Assembly: GCF_900104775.1 (NCBI RefSeq)
Contig: NZ_FNSA01000003.1
Coordinates: forward strand, 3,348,001 to 3,412,000
Origin: Tsukamurella tyrosinosolvens
Lineage (GTDB): Bacteria > Actinomycetota > Actinomycetes > Mycobacteriales > Mycobacteriaceae
DNA length: 64,000 nt
Direction: 5' to 3'
Of the stretch, positions 28,170 through 36,708 are shown in pieces (the first letter of the stretch is position 1; every line of letters begins with the position of its first letter). The position numbers and the translations under genes are program-made. The notes below the pieces were generated by a model that did no database searches, was not told where the DNA came from, and saw nothing but the letters and a program-made list of their open reading frames with translations.

Positions 28170-29102
28170 CTAGACGCCGACCGGCAGCATCCCGAGGTTC
28201 TCGAGCACCTCGGAGGTGGCCTTGGCGAAGTTCAGCGTGCAGAAGTGCAGCGCCGGCGCGCCCTCGGCGATGAGCCGCTCCCCCATGCGGGTGGCGATGT
28301 CGATGCCGACGGCGCGCACGGCGGCCCGGTTCTCCTCGGGCCCGTCGCCCGCGGCGGCGCGCAGCTCGGCGCGCATCGACTCAGGGATCTTCGCGTTCGA
28401 CAGCTCGGCCATGCGGACCACCGACTTCAGCGAGGTGATCGGCATGATCCCCGGGATCAGCGGCTTCGCGCCCTGCTCCGGGTCGGCGGCCACCACGGCG
28501 TCGCGCAGCCGCAGGTAGTCGTCGACGTCGAAGAACATCTGGGTGATCGAGTAGTCGGCACCCGCGCGCAGCTTGTTCGCGAAGTACCGCACGTCGGTGT
28601 CCAGGTCGGGAGAGCGGTGGTGCCCCTCGGGGAAGGCGGCCACGCCCACGTGGAAGTCGCCCAGCTCGCGCACCAGCTCGACGACCTCGCTCGCGTACTT
28701 GAGGCCCTCGGGGTGGCGCACCCACTTGCCCATCGGGTCGCCCGGCGGGTCGCCGCGCAGCACCAGCACGTTGCGCACGTCCTGGTCGGCGTACGAGCCC
28801 ATGAGCGCACGCAGCTCCGAGATGCTGTGGTTCACGGCGGTCAGGTGGGCCACCGGCAGGAGCGTCGTGGTCTCAGCGATCTCGCCGGTCACGCGGACGG
28901 TGCGGTCGCGCGTCGAGCCGCCCGCGCCGTACGTCATGGAGACGAAGGCGGGGTCCATCCGCTCGAACGTGCGGACGGCGCGCCACAGCCGGGCCTCGCC
29001 CTCCTCGTCGCGCGGAGGCATGAACTCGACCGAGAACGGCATTCGGCCGCTCGCGCGCACGGCGTCGAGACGGTCGAGTACGGTCCGGCTTTGTTCACTC
29101 AC
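28170..29102 (-). CDS. metF: methylenetetrahydrofolate reductase (MetF)
   Basis: TIM-barrel enzyme reducing 5,10-methylene-THF to 5-methyl-THF for methionine synthesis. Motifs include FSVEFMPPRDEEGEARLW, FVSMTYGAGGSTRDRT, LTAVNHSISELRALMGSYAD, NVLVLRGDPPGD, ADYSITQMFFDVDDYLR, IPGIMPITS and the C-terminal HFCTLNFAKATSEVLENL. It has 310 residues and the position of Rv2172c. GTG 29102 is chosen because -10 TATTCT (29110-29115) sits exactly seven bases before it, predicting a leaderless mRNA. It is divergent from the prenyl synthase gene with only 24 bases between. Confidence 0.93.
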   Translation of the reverse strand: MSEQSRTVLDRLDAVRASGRMPFSVEFMPPRDEEGEARLWRAVRTFERMDPAFVSMTYGAGGSTRDRTVRVTGEIAETTTLLPVAHLTAVNHSISELRALMGSYADQDVRNVLVLRGDPPGDPMGKWVRHPEGLKYASEVVELVRELGDFHVGVAAFPEGHHRSPDLDTDVRYFANKLRAGADYSITQMFFDVDDYLRLRDAVVAADPEQGAKPLIPGIMPITSLKSVVRMAELSNAKIPESMRAELRAAAGDGPEENRAAVRAVGIDIATRMGERLIAEGAPALHFCTLNFAKATSEVLENLGMLPVGV

Positions 29103-29126
29103 ACCTATGAGAATAGATTTCCAGGT
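29103..29126. promoter_or_regulatory. 24-base divergent, overlapping leaderless promoters (metF / prenyl synthase)
   Basis: On the plus strand TAGATT (29114-29119) stands seven bases before ATG 29127; on the minus strand TATTCT (29110-29115) stands seven bases before GTG 29102. The two -10 hexamers share bases 29114-29115, so RNA polymerase can use only one direction at a time. Each -35 would lie inside the other gene. The reading is inferred from spacing alone. Confidence 0.6.
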
Positions 29127-30215
29127 ATGACGCTGCCCGTCGCCCCGCCTCAGACCTCCCTCCAGGACATCGCGGCGGCCGTGCAGCCGGCGCTCGAATC
29201 CTTCCTCGATGAGCGCCGTGACCTGGTCGAACCCGTCGGTCCGGTGTTCACGGAGGCCACCGCAGGGCTGGAGCGCTTCGTTTTGCGCGGCGGTAAGCGT
29301 ATTCGCCCCGCCTTCGCCTGGGCGGGGTGGTTGGCGGGCGGCGGCGAGGCCGCCGGCGACGTCGCGCGGTCGGCGCTGCGGGCCTGCGCGTCGCTCGAGT
29401 TCGTCCAGGCGTGCGCCCTGATCCACGACGACATCATCGACGCCTCGCTGACCCGACGGGGCTTCCCCACCACCCACCGCGAGTTCGCGCAGCTGCACGC
29501 CGAGCGCGGCTGGTCTGGTTCGTCGGAGAAGTTCGGCGAGGCGACGGCGATCCTGCTCGGCGACCTGGCGCTGGCCTGGGCCGACGACATGTTCCTCGGT
29601 GCCGGCCTCGCGCCCGAGCGCTACCTGCGGGCCGCGCGCGCGTGGGCTGCCATGCGCACCGAAGTGCTCGGCGGCCAACTGCTGGACATCGTGAGCGAGG
29701 CCTCCCGCGACGAGTCGGAGGACGCCGCGGAGCGCGTGGTCCGGTTCAAGACCGCGGGTTACACCGTGGAGCGGCCGCTGCACGTGGGCGCGGCGCTGGC
29801 CGGGGCGTCCGACGCCGCGATCGCGGCGCTGCGGGAGATCGGCGTGGACCTGGGCGTCGCGTTCCAGCTGCGCGACGACCTGCTGGGCGCGTTCGGCGAT
29901 CCGGCCGTGACGGGCAAGCCGTCGGGCGACGACCTGCGCTCCGGGAAGCACACGCCGATGCTCGCGCACGCCCTCGCCACCGGCGGTGACGCCGCGGCCG
30001 AGCTGCGCGGCCTCGTCGGCACCGACCTCGACGACGCGGGCGTCGAGCGCGCCCGCGCCGCGCTGCGGGAGACGGGGGCACCGTCGGCCATGCAGGCGCG
30101 GGTCGAGGAGCTCACCGCCCGCGCGACGTCCGCCCTGGCGGAGGCGCCGATCGACGACGGTGCGCGGCCCGTCCTGGCCGGGCTCGCGGCGGTCCTCGTG
30201 GACCGCGCGGCCTGA
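29127..30215 (+). CDS. polyprenyl diphosphate synthase (geranylgeranyl-type, IdsA family)
   Basis: All-trans prenyltransferase condensing isopentenyl diphosphate with allylic diphosphates; substrate is probably C15-C20. The first Asp-rich motif is CALIHDDIIDASLTRRG (DDIID, near 90) and the second is FQLRDDLLGAFGDPAVTGKP (DD with SGDDLRSGKHT after it). FVLRGGKRIRPAFAWAGW is the usual N-terminal substrate motif. Length is 362 residues. It corresponds to idsA2 (Rv2173). Products feed lipid carriers or carotenoids. The ATG is predicted to be the first transcribed base. Confidence 0.93.
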   Translation: MTLPVAPPQTSLQDIAAAVQPALESFLDERRDLVEPVGPVFTEATAGLERFVLRGGKRIRPAFAWAGWLAGGGEAAGDVARSALRACASLEFVQACALIHDDIIDASLTRRGFPTTHREFAQLHAERGWSGSSEKFGEATAILLGDLALAWADDMFLGAGLAPERYLRAARAWAAMRTEVLGGQLLDIVSEASRDESEDAAERVVRFKTAGYTVERPLHVGAALAGASDAAIAALREIGVDLGVAFQLRDDLLGAFGDPAVTGKPSGDDLRSGKHTPMLAHALATGGDAAAELRGLVGTDLDDAGVERARAALRETGAPSAMQARVEELTARATSALAEAPIDDGARPVLAGLAAVLVDRAA

Positions 30216-30224
30216 TCGCGATCA

Positions 30225-30290
30225 GCAGAGTTAGGCAAACCTAGCCACCCCTGGGTATGGTTCCGTTTACCTAAGCCTCTTTACCTACGG
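30225..30290 (+). promoter_or_regulatory. iron-responsive promoter with two IdeR/DtxR-like boxes
   Basis: TTAGGCAAACCTAG (30231-30244) matches the DtxR/IdeR consensus core TTAGGCTAACCTAA at 12 of 14 positions. It covers the -35 of a -10 TATGGT (30256-30261). A second, weaker site in the opposite orientation (TTAGGTAAAC on the minus strand, 30265-30274) covers the expected start near 30268. Iron-loaded IdeR would therefore shut off the siderophore importer genes that follow. Confidence 0.8.
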
Positions 30291-30338
30291 CTTACGGTGC
30301 CCGTCTTGAAGCAAGAACGAGAATGGAGTCACCCCCGC

Positions 30339-31331
30339 ATGTTCACCCGCTTCCGCAAGGCCGCGCCCGTCGCGGCCGCGCTGATGGCGACCGGCCTCGT
30401 CTTCGCCGGCTGCTCCACCACCAGCGCCGATGAGGACAAGCCCGCCAGCGGCGAGAAGATCACCGTCAGCACCAACAAGGGCGACGTCCAGGTCCCCAAG
30501 AACCCGAAGCGGGTCGTGGTCCTCGACAACACGAGCGCGGAGACCGTGAAGGCCATGGGCGTGACCCCGGTCGCGATCCCCAAGGGCCTGTTCGCCAAGA
30601 GCGTGCTGGGCGACTGGATCTCCAACGCGGACATCAAGGACACGGGCACCCACGCGGAGCCGAAGCTCGACGTCATCGAGGACGTCAAGCCCGATCTCAT
30701 CATCGGCGGCTACCGCTTCGCGAAGGCCGAGGGCGACATCAAGAAGATCGCCGAGAAGACCGGCGCCGCCTTCATCGACATCGCCGCCGAGGACGGCGCG
30801 CCCAAGGGCCGCGTCGAGACCATGCGCGATTCGACCATCACCCTCGGCAAGATCTTCGGCAAGGACGAGCAGGCCAAGCAGATCGTCGCCGATTTCGACA
30901 AGAGCCTCGACGCGGCGAAGGCGCAGGCCACCGGCCAGAGCGTCTTCCTCTCGATCGTCAACGGCGGCAAGATCGACAACGGCGCCAAGCGCATGCAGCC
31001 GTTCATCGCCCCGCTGAACCTCAAGGACGTCTTCGGCGGCCAGGCCGGCGATCACCACACCAACTCGGGCCTGACGCCGGAGGCCATCGCGCAGGCGAAC
31101 CCGCAGTGGGTCATCGTCATGGACCGCGACGCCGCCGTCCCGCCGACCGACGGCAGCAAGCCGCAGACCGCGGCCGAGACCTTCAAGGCGCAGCAGGCGT
31201 TCGCGAACGTGGAGTTCCAGCAGAAGGACCGGATCTTCTACCTGGACAACGACTTCTACATCCGCGAGGGAATCCAGGACTACGGCGAGAACTACGCCAA
31301 GCTGGCCGAGGCCTTCGCCGCTAAGAAGTGA
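30339..31331 (+). CDS. siderophore ABC transporter substrate-binding lipoprotein
   Basis: Type III periplasmic-binding-like lipoprotein (330 residues) that delivers a ferric siderophore to the permease. The signal and lipobox are MATGLVFAGC (Cys about residue 23), followed by a short linker. The fold begins ITVSTNKGDVQVPKNPKRVVVLDN and includes KPDLIIGGYRFAKAEG. It is closest in layout to the CeuE/FatB/YclQ group, which binds catecholate or petrobactin-like siderophores; the ligand is inferred. ATG 30339 is chosen over an upstream frame extension because it begins the signal peptide and GGAG lies 10 bases before. It heads a four-gene operon. Confidence 0.94.
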   Translation: MFTRFRKAAPVAAALMATGLVFAGCSTTSADEDKPASGEKITVSTNKGDVQVPKNPKRVVVLDNTSAETVKAMGVTPVAIPKGLFAKSVLGDWISNADIKDTGTHAEPKLDVIEDVKPDLIIGGYRFAKAEGDIKKIAEKTGAAFIDIAAEDGAPKGRVETMRDSTITLGKIFGKDEQAKQIVADFDKSLDAAKAQATGQSVFLSIVNGGKIDNGAKRMQPFIAPLNLKDVFGGQAGDHHTNSGLTPEAIAQANPQWVIVMDRDAAVPPTDGSKPQTAAETFKAQQAFANVEFQQKDRIFYLDNDFYIREGIQDYGENYAKLAEAFAAKK

Positions 31332-32350
31332 CGACGACCGACACCGACGCACCGCCCCAGGCGGGTCCCCGGACGGGGACCCGCCTGGGTCGCGTCACGC
31401 TCCCCCTCCTCGCGCTCGCGTGCGTGGCTCTCCTGTTCGCCTCGCTGATGACCGGCGAGTACCACATCACCCTCGCCGGGCTCCTCGCCGGCGACGAGGA
31501 GATGTGGCGGATGTTCTTCATCTCCCGCGTCCCGCGCACCGCGGCCCTGGTCTTCGCGGGCCTCGCCATGAGCTTCTCCGGCGTGATCATGCAGCGACTC
31601 ACCCAGAACCGGTTCGTCGAGCCGACCACCGCCGGCACCGCCGAGTGGGCGGGCCTGGGCGTGTTGCTGTGCATGCTCTACATCCCGGGTGCGTCGCCCA
31701 TGGTCCGGATGGTCGCCGCCACGGCGACCGCCTTCCTGGGCACCCTCGTCTTCCTCGGCTTCATCTCCCGGATCCGCGCCCGCCGCTCCGCGATCGTGCC
31801 GCTCGTCGGCCTCATGCTGGGCGCCGTGGTCAGCGCCATCACCACCTACCTGGCGATCGGCGCCAACCTGCTGCAGGCCGTGGTGAGCTGGCGCTCCGGC
31901 GGTTTCGCGCACATCGTCCGCGGCTTCTACGAGCCGCTGTGGGCGGTCGCCATCATCGCGGTCGCGACCTTCCTGCTCGCGAACTACTTCACCATCGCGG
32001 GGCTCGGCAAGGACGTCGCGACCTCGCTCGGCCTGCGGTACGGCCTCACGATGGGCATCGGCGTCACCATGGTCGCGCTGGCCTCCGGCGTCACCAGCGT
32101 CGTCGTCGGCTTCATCCCCTTCCTCGGCCTCGTGGTGCCGAACATCATCAGCGCGCTGCGCGGCGACGACGTGCGCAGCGGGCTCCCCTGGGTGGCGGTG
32201 CTCGCGACTGTTCTGATCGTCGGCTGCGACCTCATCGGCCGGGTCGTCGTGCGGCCCATGGAGATCCCCGTGTCCGTGATCATGGGGGTGGTCGGCGCCG
32301 TCACCTTCCTGTCCATCCTGCTCACCAGGAGGAACCGTGTCGCTCTCTGA
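31328..32350 (+). CDS. iron-siderophore ABC transporter permease (FecCD family), first subunit
   Basis: Membrane subunit (340 residues, about nine helices) of a ferric siderophore importer. Family stretches are RVPRTAALVFAGLAMSFSGV, MQRLTQNRFVEPTTAGTAEW and GFIPFLGLVVPNIISALRGDD; the last two carry the coupling helix to the ATPase. GTG 31328 overlaps the lipoprotein stop as GTGA. It pairs with the next, different permease gene, as in YclN/YclO-type heterodimers. Its end runs 14 bases into the next gene. Confidence 0.93.
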   Translation: MTTTDTDAPPQAGPRTGTRLGRVTLPLLALACVALLFASLMTGEYHITLAGLLAGDEEMWRMFFISRVPRTAALVFAGLAMSFSGVIMQRLTQNRFVEPTTAGTAEWAGLGVLLCMLYIPGASPMVRMVAATATAFLGTLVFLGFISRIRARRSAIVPLVGLMLGAVVSAITTYLAIGANLLQAVVSWRSGGFAHIVRGFYEPLWAVAIIAVATFLLANYFTIAGLGKDVATSLGLRYGLTMGIGVTMVALASGVTSVVVGFIPFLGLVVPNIISALRGDDVRSGLPWVAVLATVLIVGCDLIGRVVVRPMEIPVSVIMGVVGAVTFLSILLTRRNRVAL

Positions 32351-33365
32351 GGCCGTCTCGGCTCCCGCGGTGGCCGGGAGTACGAGCCGCGTGGGCTGGC
32401 GCGCCCGGATGGCGATCGCCGCCGCGCTCGCCACGGCGTGCCTGGCCGTGTACCTGCTGATGCGCACCGGCGCGGACGACGTGCTGCGCTGGGACTTCCA
32501 GTTCGGCCTGTCCTTCGAGCGGCGCCTGCGCACCGCCACCGCCATCCTCATCGCCGCGTTCTGCGGCGCCCTCTCGACGGTGCTCTTCCACACCGTGACG
32601 CACAACCGGATCCTGACGCCGCAGATCATCGGGCTGGACTCGCTGTACGTGCTGATCCAGACCGTGGGCGTCTACATCGTGGGCGGCAAGTTCGTCGACA
32701 ACGGGGACTCCGTGCCGCAGTTCGTCGCCCAGACCGCGGCCATGGTGATGTTCGCCGCCGTGCTCTACGGCTGGCTGTTCTCCGGCCGCTTCGCGAGCCT
32801 GTTCCTGCTGCTGCTGGCGGGCGTCGTTCTGGGCCTGGCCTTCCGCGCGTTCGCCGAGTTCCTGCAGCGCCTGCTCTCCCCCACCGAGTTCGACGCACTG
32901 TCGATCAAGCTCTACGGCCGGCTCACCGCAGTGAACGCCGACCTGCTGCCGATCGCCGCCGTCGCGTGCATCGTGGTGGGCGTCATCGTGTGGCGGCGAC
33001 GCCGCGTGCTCGACGTCCTGCTGCTGGGCCGCGATCCCGCGATGGGACTCGGCGTGAACCACCAGCGCGAGCTCACGCTGGCGCTGGTCCTCATCGCCGT
33101 CCTCGTCTCGATCAGCACGGCGCTCGTGGGACCGATGATGTTCTTCGGCTTCATCATCGCCACGCTCGCCTACCAGCTGGCGGGCGACTGGCGGCACCGC
33201 GCGACGCTGCCGATGGCCTTCCTGATCGGCGTGATCATGCTCGCCGGCGGGCAGTTCATCCTGCACAACATCTTCTACGCCAACGGGATGCTCACGGTGA
33301 TCATCGAGTTCGTCGGCGGAATCCTGTTCCTCGCCATGCTGTTCCGCCGAAGGGGGACGATGTGA
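32337..33365 (+). CDS. iron-siderophore ABC transporter permease (FecCD family), second subunit
   Basis: Second permease (342 residues). Helices begin at about residue 27; family motifs include RRLRTATAILIAAFCGALS, VTHNRILTPQIIGLDSLYVL and ALVGPMMFFGFIIATLAYQL. The GTG at 32337 has an AGGAGGAACC site lying within the end of the previous gene. It differs enough from the first permease to indicate an obligate heterodimer. Its stop overlaps the ATPase start as GTGA, completing the binding protein-permease-permease-ATPase order. Confidence 0.93.
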   Translation: MSLSEAVSAPAVAGSTSRVGWRARMAIAAALATACLAVYLLMRTGADDVLRWDFQFGLSFERRLRTATAILIAAFCGALSTVLFHTVTHNRILTPQIIGLDSLYVLIQTVGVYIVGGKFVDNGDSVPQFVAQTAAMVMFAAVLYGWLFSGRFASLFLLLLAGVVLGLAFRAFAEFLQRLLSPTEFDALSIKLYGRLTAVNADLLPIAAVACIVVGVIVWRRRRVLDVLLLGRDPAMGLGVNHQRELTLALVLIAVLVSISTALVGPMMFFGFIIATLAYQLAGDWRHRATLPMAFLIGVIMLAGGQFILHNIFYANGMLTVIIEFVGGILFLAMLFRRRGTM

Positions 33366-34156
33366 CCCAGAACCTGACCGAGACGATCCCCGCGATCGCG
33401 TTCACGGACCTCACCAAGACCTACGCCGAGACCGTCGTGCTGGGCCCGGTCTCCGGGGAGTTCACCCGCGGCGGCGTCACCGCGCTCGTCGGGCCGAACG
33501 GCGCCGGGAAGTCGACGCTGCTCACCATCCTGGGCCGCCTCCTGACCCCGGACTCCGGCACGGCGCTGCTCGAGGGCACCGACATCCGCTCCATGAAGCC
33601 GACGGAGGTCGCGCGCAAGCTCGCCATCCTCCGGCAGGAGAACGGCGTCAACGCCCGCCTGACGGTGCGCGACCTCGTCGCCTTCGGCCGGTTCCCGCAC
33701 ACCAAGGGCCGCATGACCGCCGACGACGTGCGGCACGTCGACGAGGCCCTGGGCTTCCTGGGCCTGACGGAGCTCGCCGACCGGTTCCTCGACGAGCTCT
33801 CCGGCGGGCAGCGCCAGCGCGCGTACGTGGCGATGACGCTGGCGCAGGACACCGACGTGATCCTGCTGGACGAGCCGCTGAACAACCTCGACATGCGCCA
33901 CCAGGTGGGCATGATGCGTCGCCTGCGCCGCGCGGCCGACGAGCTGGGCAAGACGATCATCCTGGTGGTGCACGACCTGAACTTCGCCGCCGCCTACTCC
34001 GACCGCATCGTGGCGCTGAAGAACGGCGCGATCGCGGCGTCGGGCGCACCGTCGGAGATCATGACCGGCGAGCTGCTCACCGAGATCTTCGAGACCCCCG
34101 TCGCCGTGCACGTCCTCGAGGGGGGCCCGGTCGCCGTGTACGCGGGGCTGGCCTGA
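33362..34156 (+). CDS. iron-siderophore ABC transporter ATP-binding protein
   Basis: ABC ATPase (264 residues) powering siderophore import. Walker A is LVGPNGAGKSTLL, the Q-loop is near ILRQENGVN, the signature is LSGGQRQRAYVAMTLAQ, Walker B is DVILLDEPLNNLD and the switch histidine is in ILVVHDLNFAA. GTG 33362 overlaps the permease stop as GTGA. The operon ends here, 27 bases before mptA, which has its own leaderless promoter. Confidence 0.95.
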   Translation: MTQNLTETIPAIAFTDLTKTYAETVVLGPVSGEFTRGGVTALVGPNGAGKSTLLTILGRLLTPDSGTALLEGTDIRSMKPTEVARKLAILRQENGVNARLTVRDLVAFGRFPHTKGRMTADDVRHVDEALGFLGLTELADRFLDELSGGQRQRAYVAMTLAQDTDVILLDEPLNNLDMRHQVGMMRRLRRAADELGKTIILVVHDLNFAAAYSDRIVALKNGAIAASGAPSEIMTGELLTEIFETPVAVHVLEGGPVAVYAGLA

Positions 34157-34183
34157 CGGTGCGCGCCGCCTAGACTGGCGGGG

Positions 34184-35692
34184 ATGTCCGGATCAGTTCA
34201 GTCCGCGCTGCGCGGCTACAGCACGTTCCTGCGGTCCAGCGACGGCCGTCCCGCCCTGCTCGGGCTCCTCGGCGCCGTCCTGACGACCCTGGGCAGCTTC
34301 GGCGCGGGCGCGATCCGCGTGCACGACACCACCCTCGAAGCTGCCCACCTGTCGTGGCTGCGCTTCGGCCACGGCCTGGTGCTGAGCTCGATCCTGTTCT
34401 GGACCGGGATCGCGCTGTTGGTGATCGCGTGGATCCGGCTCGGCCGCGCCGCGCTCGGCGGACGGCTGGAGGTTTCGCAGGTCGCCGGCACCGTCGGCCT
34501 GTGGATCGCTCCCCTGCTCGTGGCCGTGCCCCTGTACTCGCGCGACGCGTACTCCTATCTCGCGCAGGGCGCGCTGCTGCGCGACGGCTTCGACCCGTAC
34601 GTCGACGGCCCCGTCGTGAACCCGAACGGCCTCCTCGACGACGTGAGCGGCATCTGGACCACCACCACCGCGCCGTACGGCCCGCTGTTCATCCTCATCG
34701 CGAAGTGGATCACGCAACTGTGCGGCGACAACGTGCTCGCCGGCGTCATCGCGCTGCGGTTCGCCATGCTGCCGGGCATCGCGCTGTCGGTGTGGGGCGT
34801 GACGAAGCTGGCCCGGCACTTCGGGGCGAAGCCGGCGGTGTCGCTGTGGTTCGCGGTGCTCAACCCGTTGGTGATCGTGCACCTCGTGGGCGGCGTGCAC
34901 AACGAGGCGCTCATGGTGGGCCTCATGGTGGCGGGCATCGCGATGGTGCTCGACCGGCAGCACCTGTTCGGGGTCGCGGTGATCGTGACCGCGGTCGCCG
35001 TCAAGGGCACCGCCGCGATCGCGCTGCCCTTCGTGGTCTGGATCTGGTTCCATCACCGGCGCGAGGCGAACCCGGAGGAGTCGACGGCGAAGGCCTTCGG
35101 CACGGTGCTGGCCGCCTCCGTGGGAGTCTTCGTCGCCCTGTTCGCGGCGTTCACCGTCATCGCGGGCGTGGGGCTGGGCTGGATGACGGCGCTCGCCGGA
35201 TCGATCAAGATCATCAACTACATCACCCTGCCGACCGCGCTCGCGCAGATCACCGCGTTCCTCGCCGCCCCGTTCACCGACCTGCACCTCGCGCCCATCC
35301 TCGTGGTGACCCGCGCCCTGGGCATCGTGCTGCTCGCGCTGACCCTGGTGGTGCTGTGGTGGCGATTCCGGCAGAACGAGCGGCGCAACGTCATGGGCAT
35401 CCTGCTGGGGCTGCTCGCCGTGTGCGTGCTCTCCCCCGCGTCGCTACCCTGGTACTACACGTGGCCGCTGGCCGTGGCGGGCGCGTTCACGTGGTCGCGG
35501 CGGACGCTGGCGATCATCGCGGGCCTGTCGGTGTGGCTCATGGTCGTGTTCATGCCGACCGGCTCCATCGGCCTCTACTCGCTCTGGAACGTCGCCCTCG
35601 CGGTCGCCCTCGGCGCGCTGGCGGGCTGGTCGCTGCTCGGCCCGGACCCGCTCAAGGTGCGGCCGAAGCTCGGCCTGGCCCCCGCGGTGTAG
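34184..35692 (+). CDS. mptA: alpha-(1->6)-mannopyranosyltransferase MptA
   Basis: GT-C membrane mannosyltransferase (502 residues, about 12-13 helices) that extends the alpha-1,6 mannan backbone of lipomannan/lipoarabinomannan using polyprenyl-phosphate mannose. The first extracytoplasmic loop contains VPLYSRDAYSYLAQGALLRDGFDPY; SRD(A)Y is the catalytic acidic motif of this group. HLVGGVHNEALMVGLMVAG and SPASLPWYYTWPLAVAGAF are further family stretches. It holds the Rv2174 position next to the prenyl synthase. -10 TAGACT (34171-34176) stands seven bases before ATG, so the mRNA is predicted leaderless. Confidence 0.93.
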   Translation: MSGSVQSALRGYSTFLRSSDGRPALLGLLGAVLTTLGSFGAGAIRVHDTTLEAAHLSWLRFGHGLVLSSILFWTGIALLVIAWIRLGRAALGGRLEVSQVAGTVGLWIAPLLVAVPLYSRDAYSYLAQGALLRDGFDPYVDGPVVNPNGLLDDVSGIWTTTTAPYGPLFILIAKWITQLCGDNVLAGVIALRFAMLPGIALSVWGVTKLARHFGAKPAVSLWFAVLNPLVIVHLVGGVHNEALMVGLMVAGIAMVLDRQHLFGVAVIVTAVAVKGTAAIALPFVVWIWFHHRREANPEESTAKAFGTVLAASVGVFVALFAAFTVIAGVGLGWMTALAGSIKIINYITLPTALAQITAFLAAPFTDLHLAPILVVTRALGIVLLALTLVVLWWRFRQNERRNVMGILLGLLAVCVLSPASLPWYYTWPLAVAGAFTWSRRTLAIIAGLSVWLMVVFMPTGSIGLYSLWNVALAVALGALAGWSLLGPDPLKVRPKLGLAPAV

Positions 35693-35982
35693 ACGCGAGC
35701 TCCCGAGAGCGGGCGGGCGCAGAAACGGATCTGCCACGCCGGAAGTGGTGACGTGTCGCGTCGAACGAGCTATGCAGTTTCGGTATACCGTGAATACGCA
35801 GGTCAGAGTGTCGCGACGACATGGAGCTCTGCGGATTCGGCATACCGAGCATCGCTCGGCGCTCCGAGCGCGGCACGGTCGGTCCTGCGCGCGGCCCCGC
35901 GAGTGCCGGGGCGCCGAGCATCACCGCACCCGCCCGACACCTCGTTCTCCGACATGTCGGTGCCCGGGGCTACCGTCCGGAC
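35693..35982. promoter_or_regulatory. regulatory gap before the LysR-like gene, with several palindromes
   Basis: This 290-base gap holds two related palindromes, CGGTATACCG (35781-35790) and CGGCATACCG (35838-35847). The perfect 12-base palindrome CCGACATGTCGG is at 35949-35960, and a second GACATGTC (35980-35987) covers the LysR start codon. A -10 TACCGT (35971-35976) is six bases before the ATG. The GACATGTC pair around the promoter looks like an autoregulatory operator. Confidence 0.6.
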
Positions 35983-36540
35983 ATGTCGGATATCGAGCGG
36001 TTCCGGGTGGTCGCGACGGTGGCCCGGACGCGCAGCATGAACATGGCCGCACGCGCGCACGGGATCGCGCAGTCCACCGTGACGCGGTACGTCGCCGCGA
36101 CCGAACGCACGCTGGGGTTCGCATTGTTCGAGCGCGGGCCGGGCGGCGCCTCACCGGCGCCGGCCGGTCTCCCGGCGCTCGCGATCATCGAACGGATCGT
36201 CGCGGACATCGACGAACTGAGCGCGCTGAGCGGGACCGCGCAGCAGTCCGTCACCCTCTGCCGCACCGCGGAGATCGGCCTCCCCGATCACCTCGAGGGC
36301 GCGGTCGCGCGGTGGAACCGGGAACACGAGCTGCAGATCGAGTACCGCATCGTGGACGACCCGGTCGAAGCCCTGCGCTCGGGCGAGTCCGATCTCGCCG
36401 TCGCCGTGGTGACGGGGCCGCGCCTCGAGGGGTTCGAGGCCGTCCCTGTGCGACTGTGGTCGCGGGGCCGGCGGGTCGAGTTGCTGAACAGGCCGGACGT
36501 GAGGCCGCAGGCGCGCGCGGTCGTCGACGCCCTGTCATGA
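35983..36540 (+). CDS. short LysR-like transcriptional regulator
   Basis: A 185-residue protein with a LysR-type winged helix at the N-terminus: IERFRVVATVARTRSMNMAA then RAHGIAQSTVTRYVAATERT and LGFALFERGPGG. LysR regulators are normally about 300 residues. Here the effector domain is short, with only one recognisable lobe (TLCRTAEIGLPDHLEG, then DPVEALRSGESDLAVAVV), so it is truncated or an unusual small variant. It separates mptA from the Rv2175c-like gene, neighbours in M. tuberculosis, and is probably a local insertion. The ATG is likely leaderless. Targets are unknown; YATAYCC motifs on both sides suggest local control. Confidence 0.75.
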   Translation: MSDIERFRVVATVARTRSMNMAARAHGIAQSTVTRYVAATERTLGFALFERGPGGASPAPAGLPALAIIERIVADIDELSALSGTAQQSVTLCRTAEIGLPDHLEGAVARWNREHELQIEYRIVDDPVEALRSGESDLAVAVVTGPRLEGFEAVPVRLWSRGRRVELLNRPDVRPQARAVVDALS

Positions 36541-36563
36541 GCCCCGGCGCTATGCAGGATCGA

Positions 36564-36647
36564 CATATCCCACGAAGCAGAAATACACTCTGAACTGCAC
36601 ATATCCGGTTAGCAATATCCGCATATCCTACGAGGAGGAACACACTC
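36564..36647 (+). repeat. imperfect direct repeats with CATATCC motif
   Basis: Two units, 36564-36590 and 36622-36647, both begin CATATCC and end ACACTC, with about 21 of 26 aligned positions identical. Two more copies of (C/A)ATATCC lie between them (36600 and 36614). The motif resembles the CGGYATACC sites upstream of the LysR-like gene. The stretch lies between that gene and the convergent Rv2175c-like gene. Confidence 0.6.
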
Positions 36648-36708
36648 GATCTCCGATGCCCGCGAACGCGGAGTTCCGTCGTGCCGCGCCGGTCGGATCC
36701 GGGCGCCG

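Noticed and set aside
35983-36540. LysR-like gene as a pseudogene
   Set aside because: The frame is clean, the start has a good promoter and the helix-turn-helix is intact. The short effector domain alone does not prove decay, so it is kept as a coding gene with a caution.
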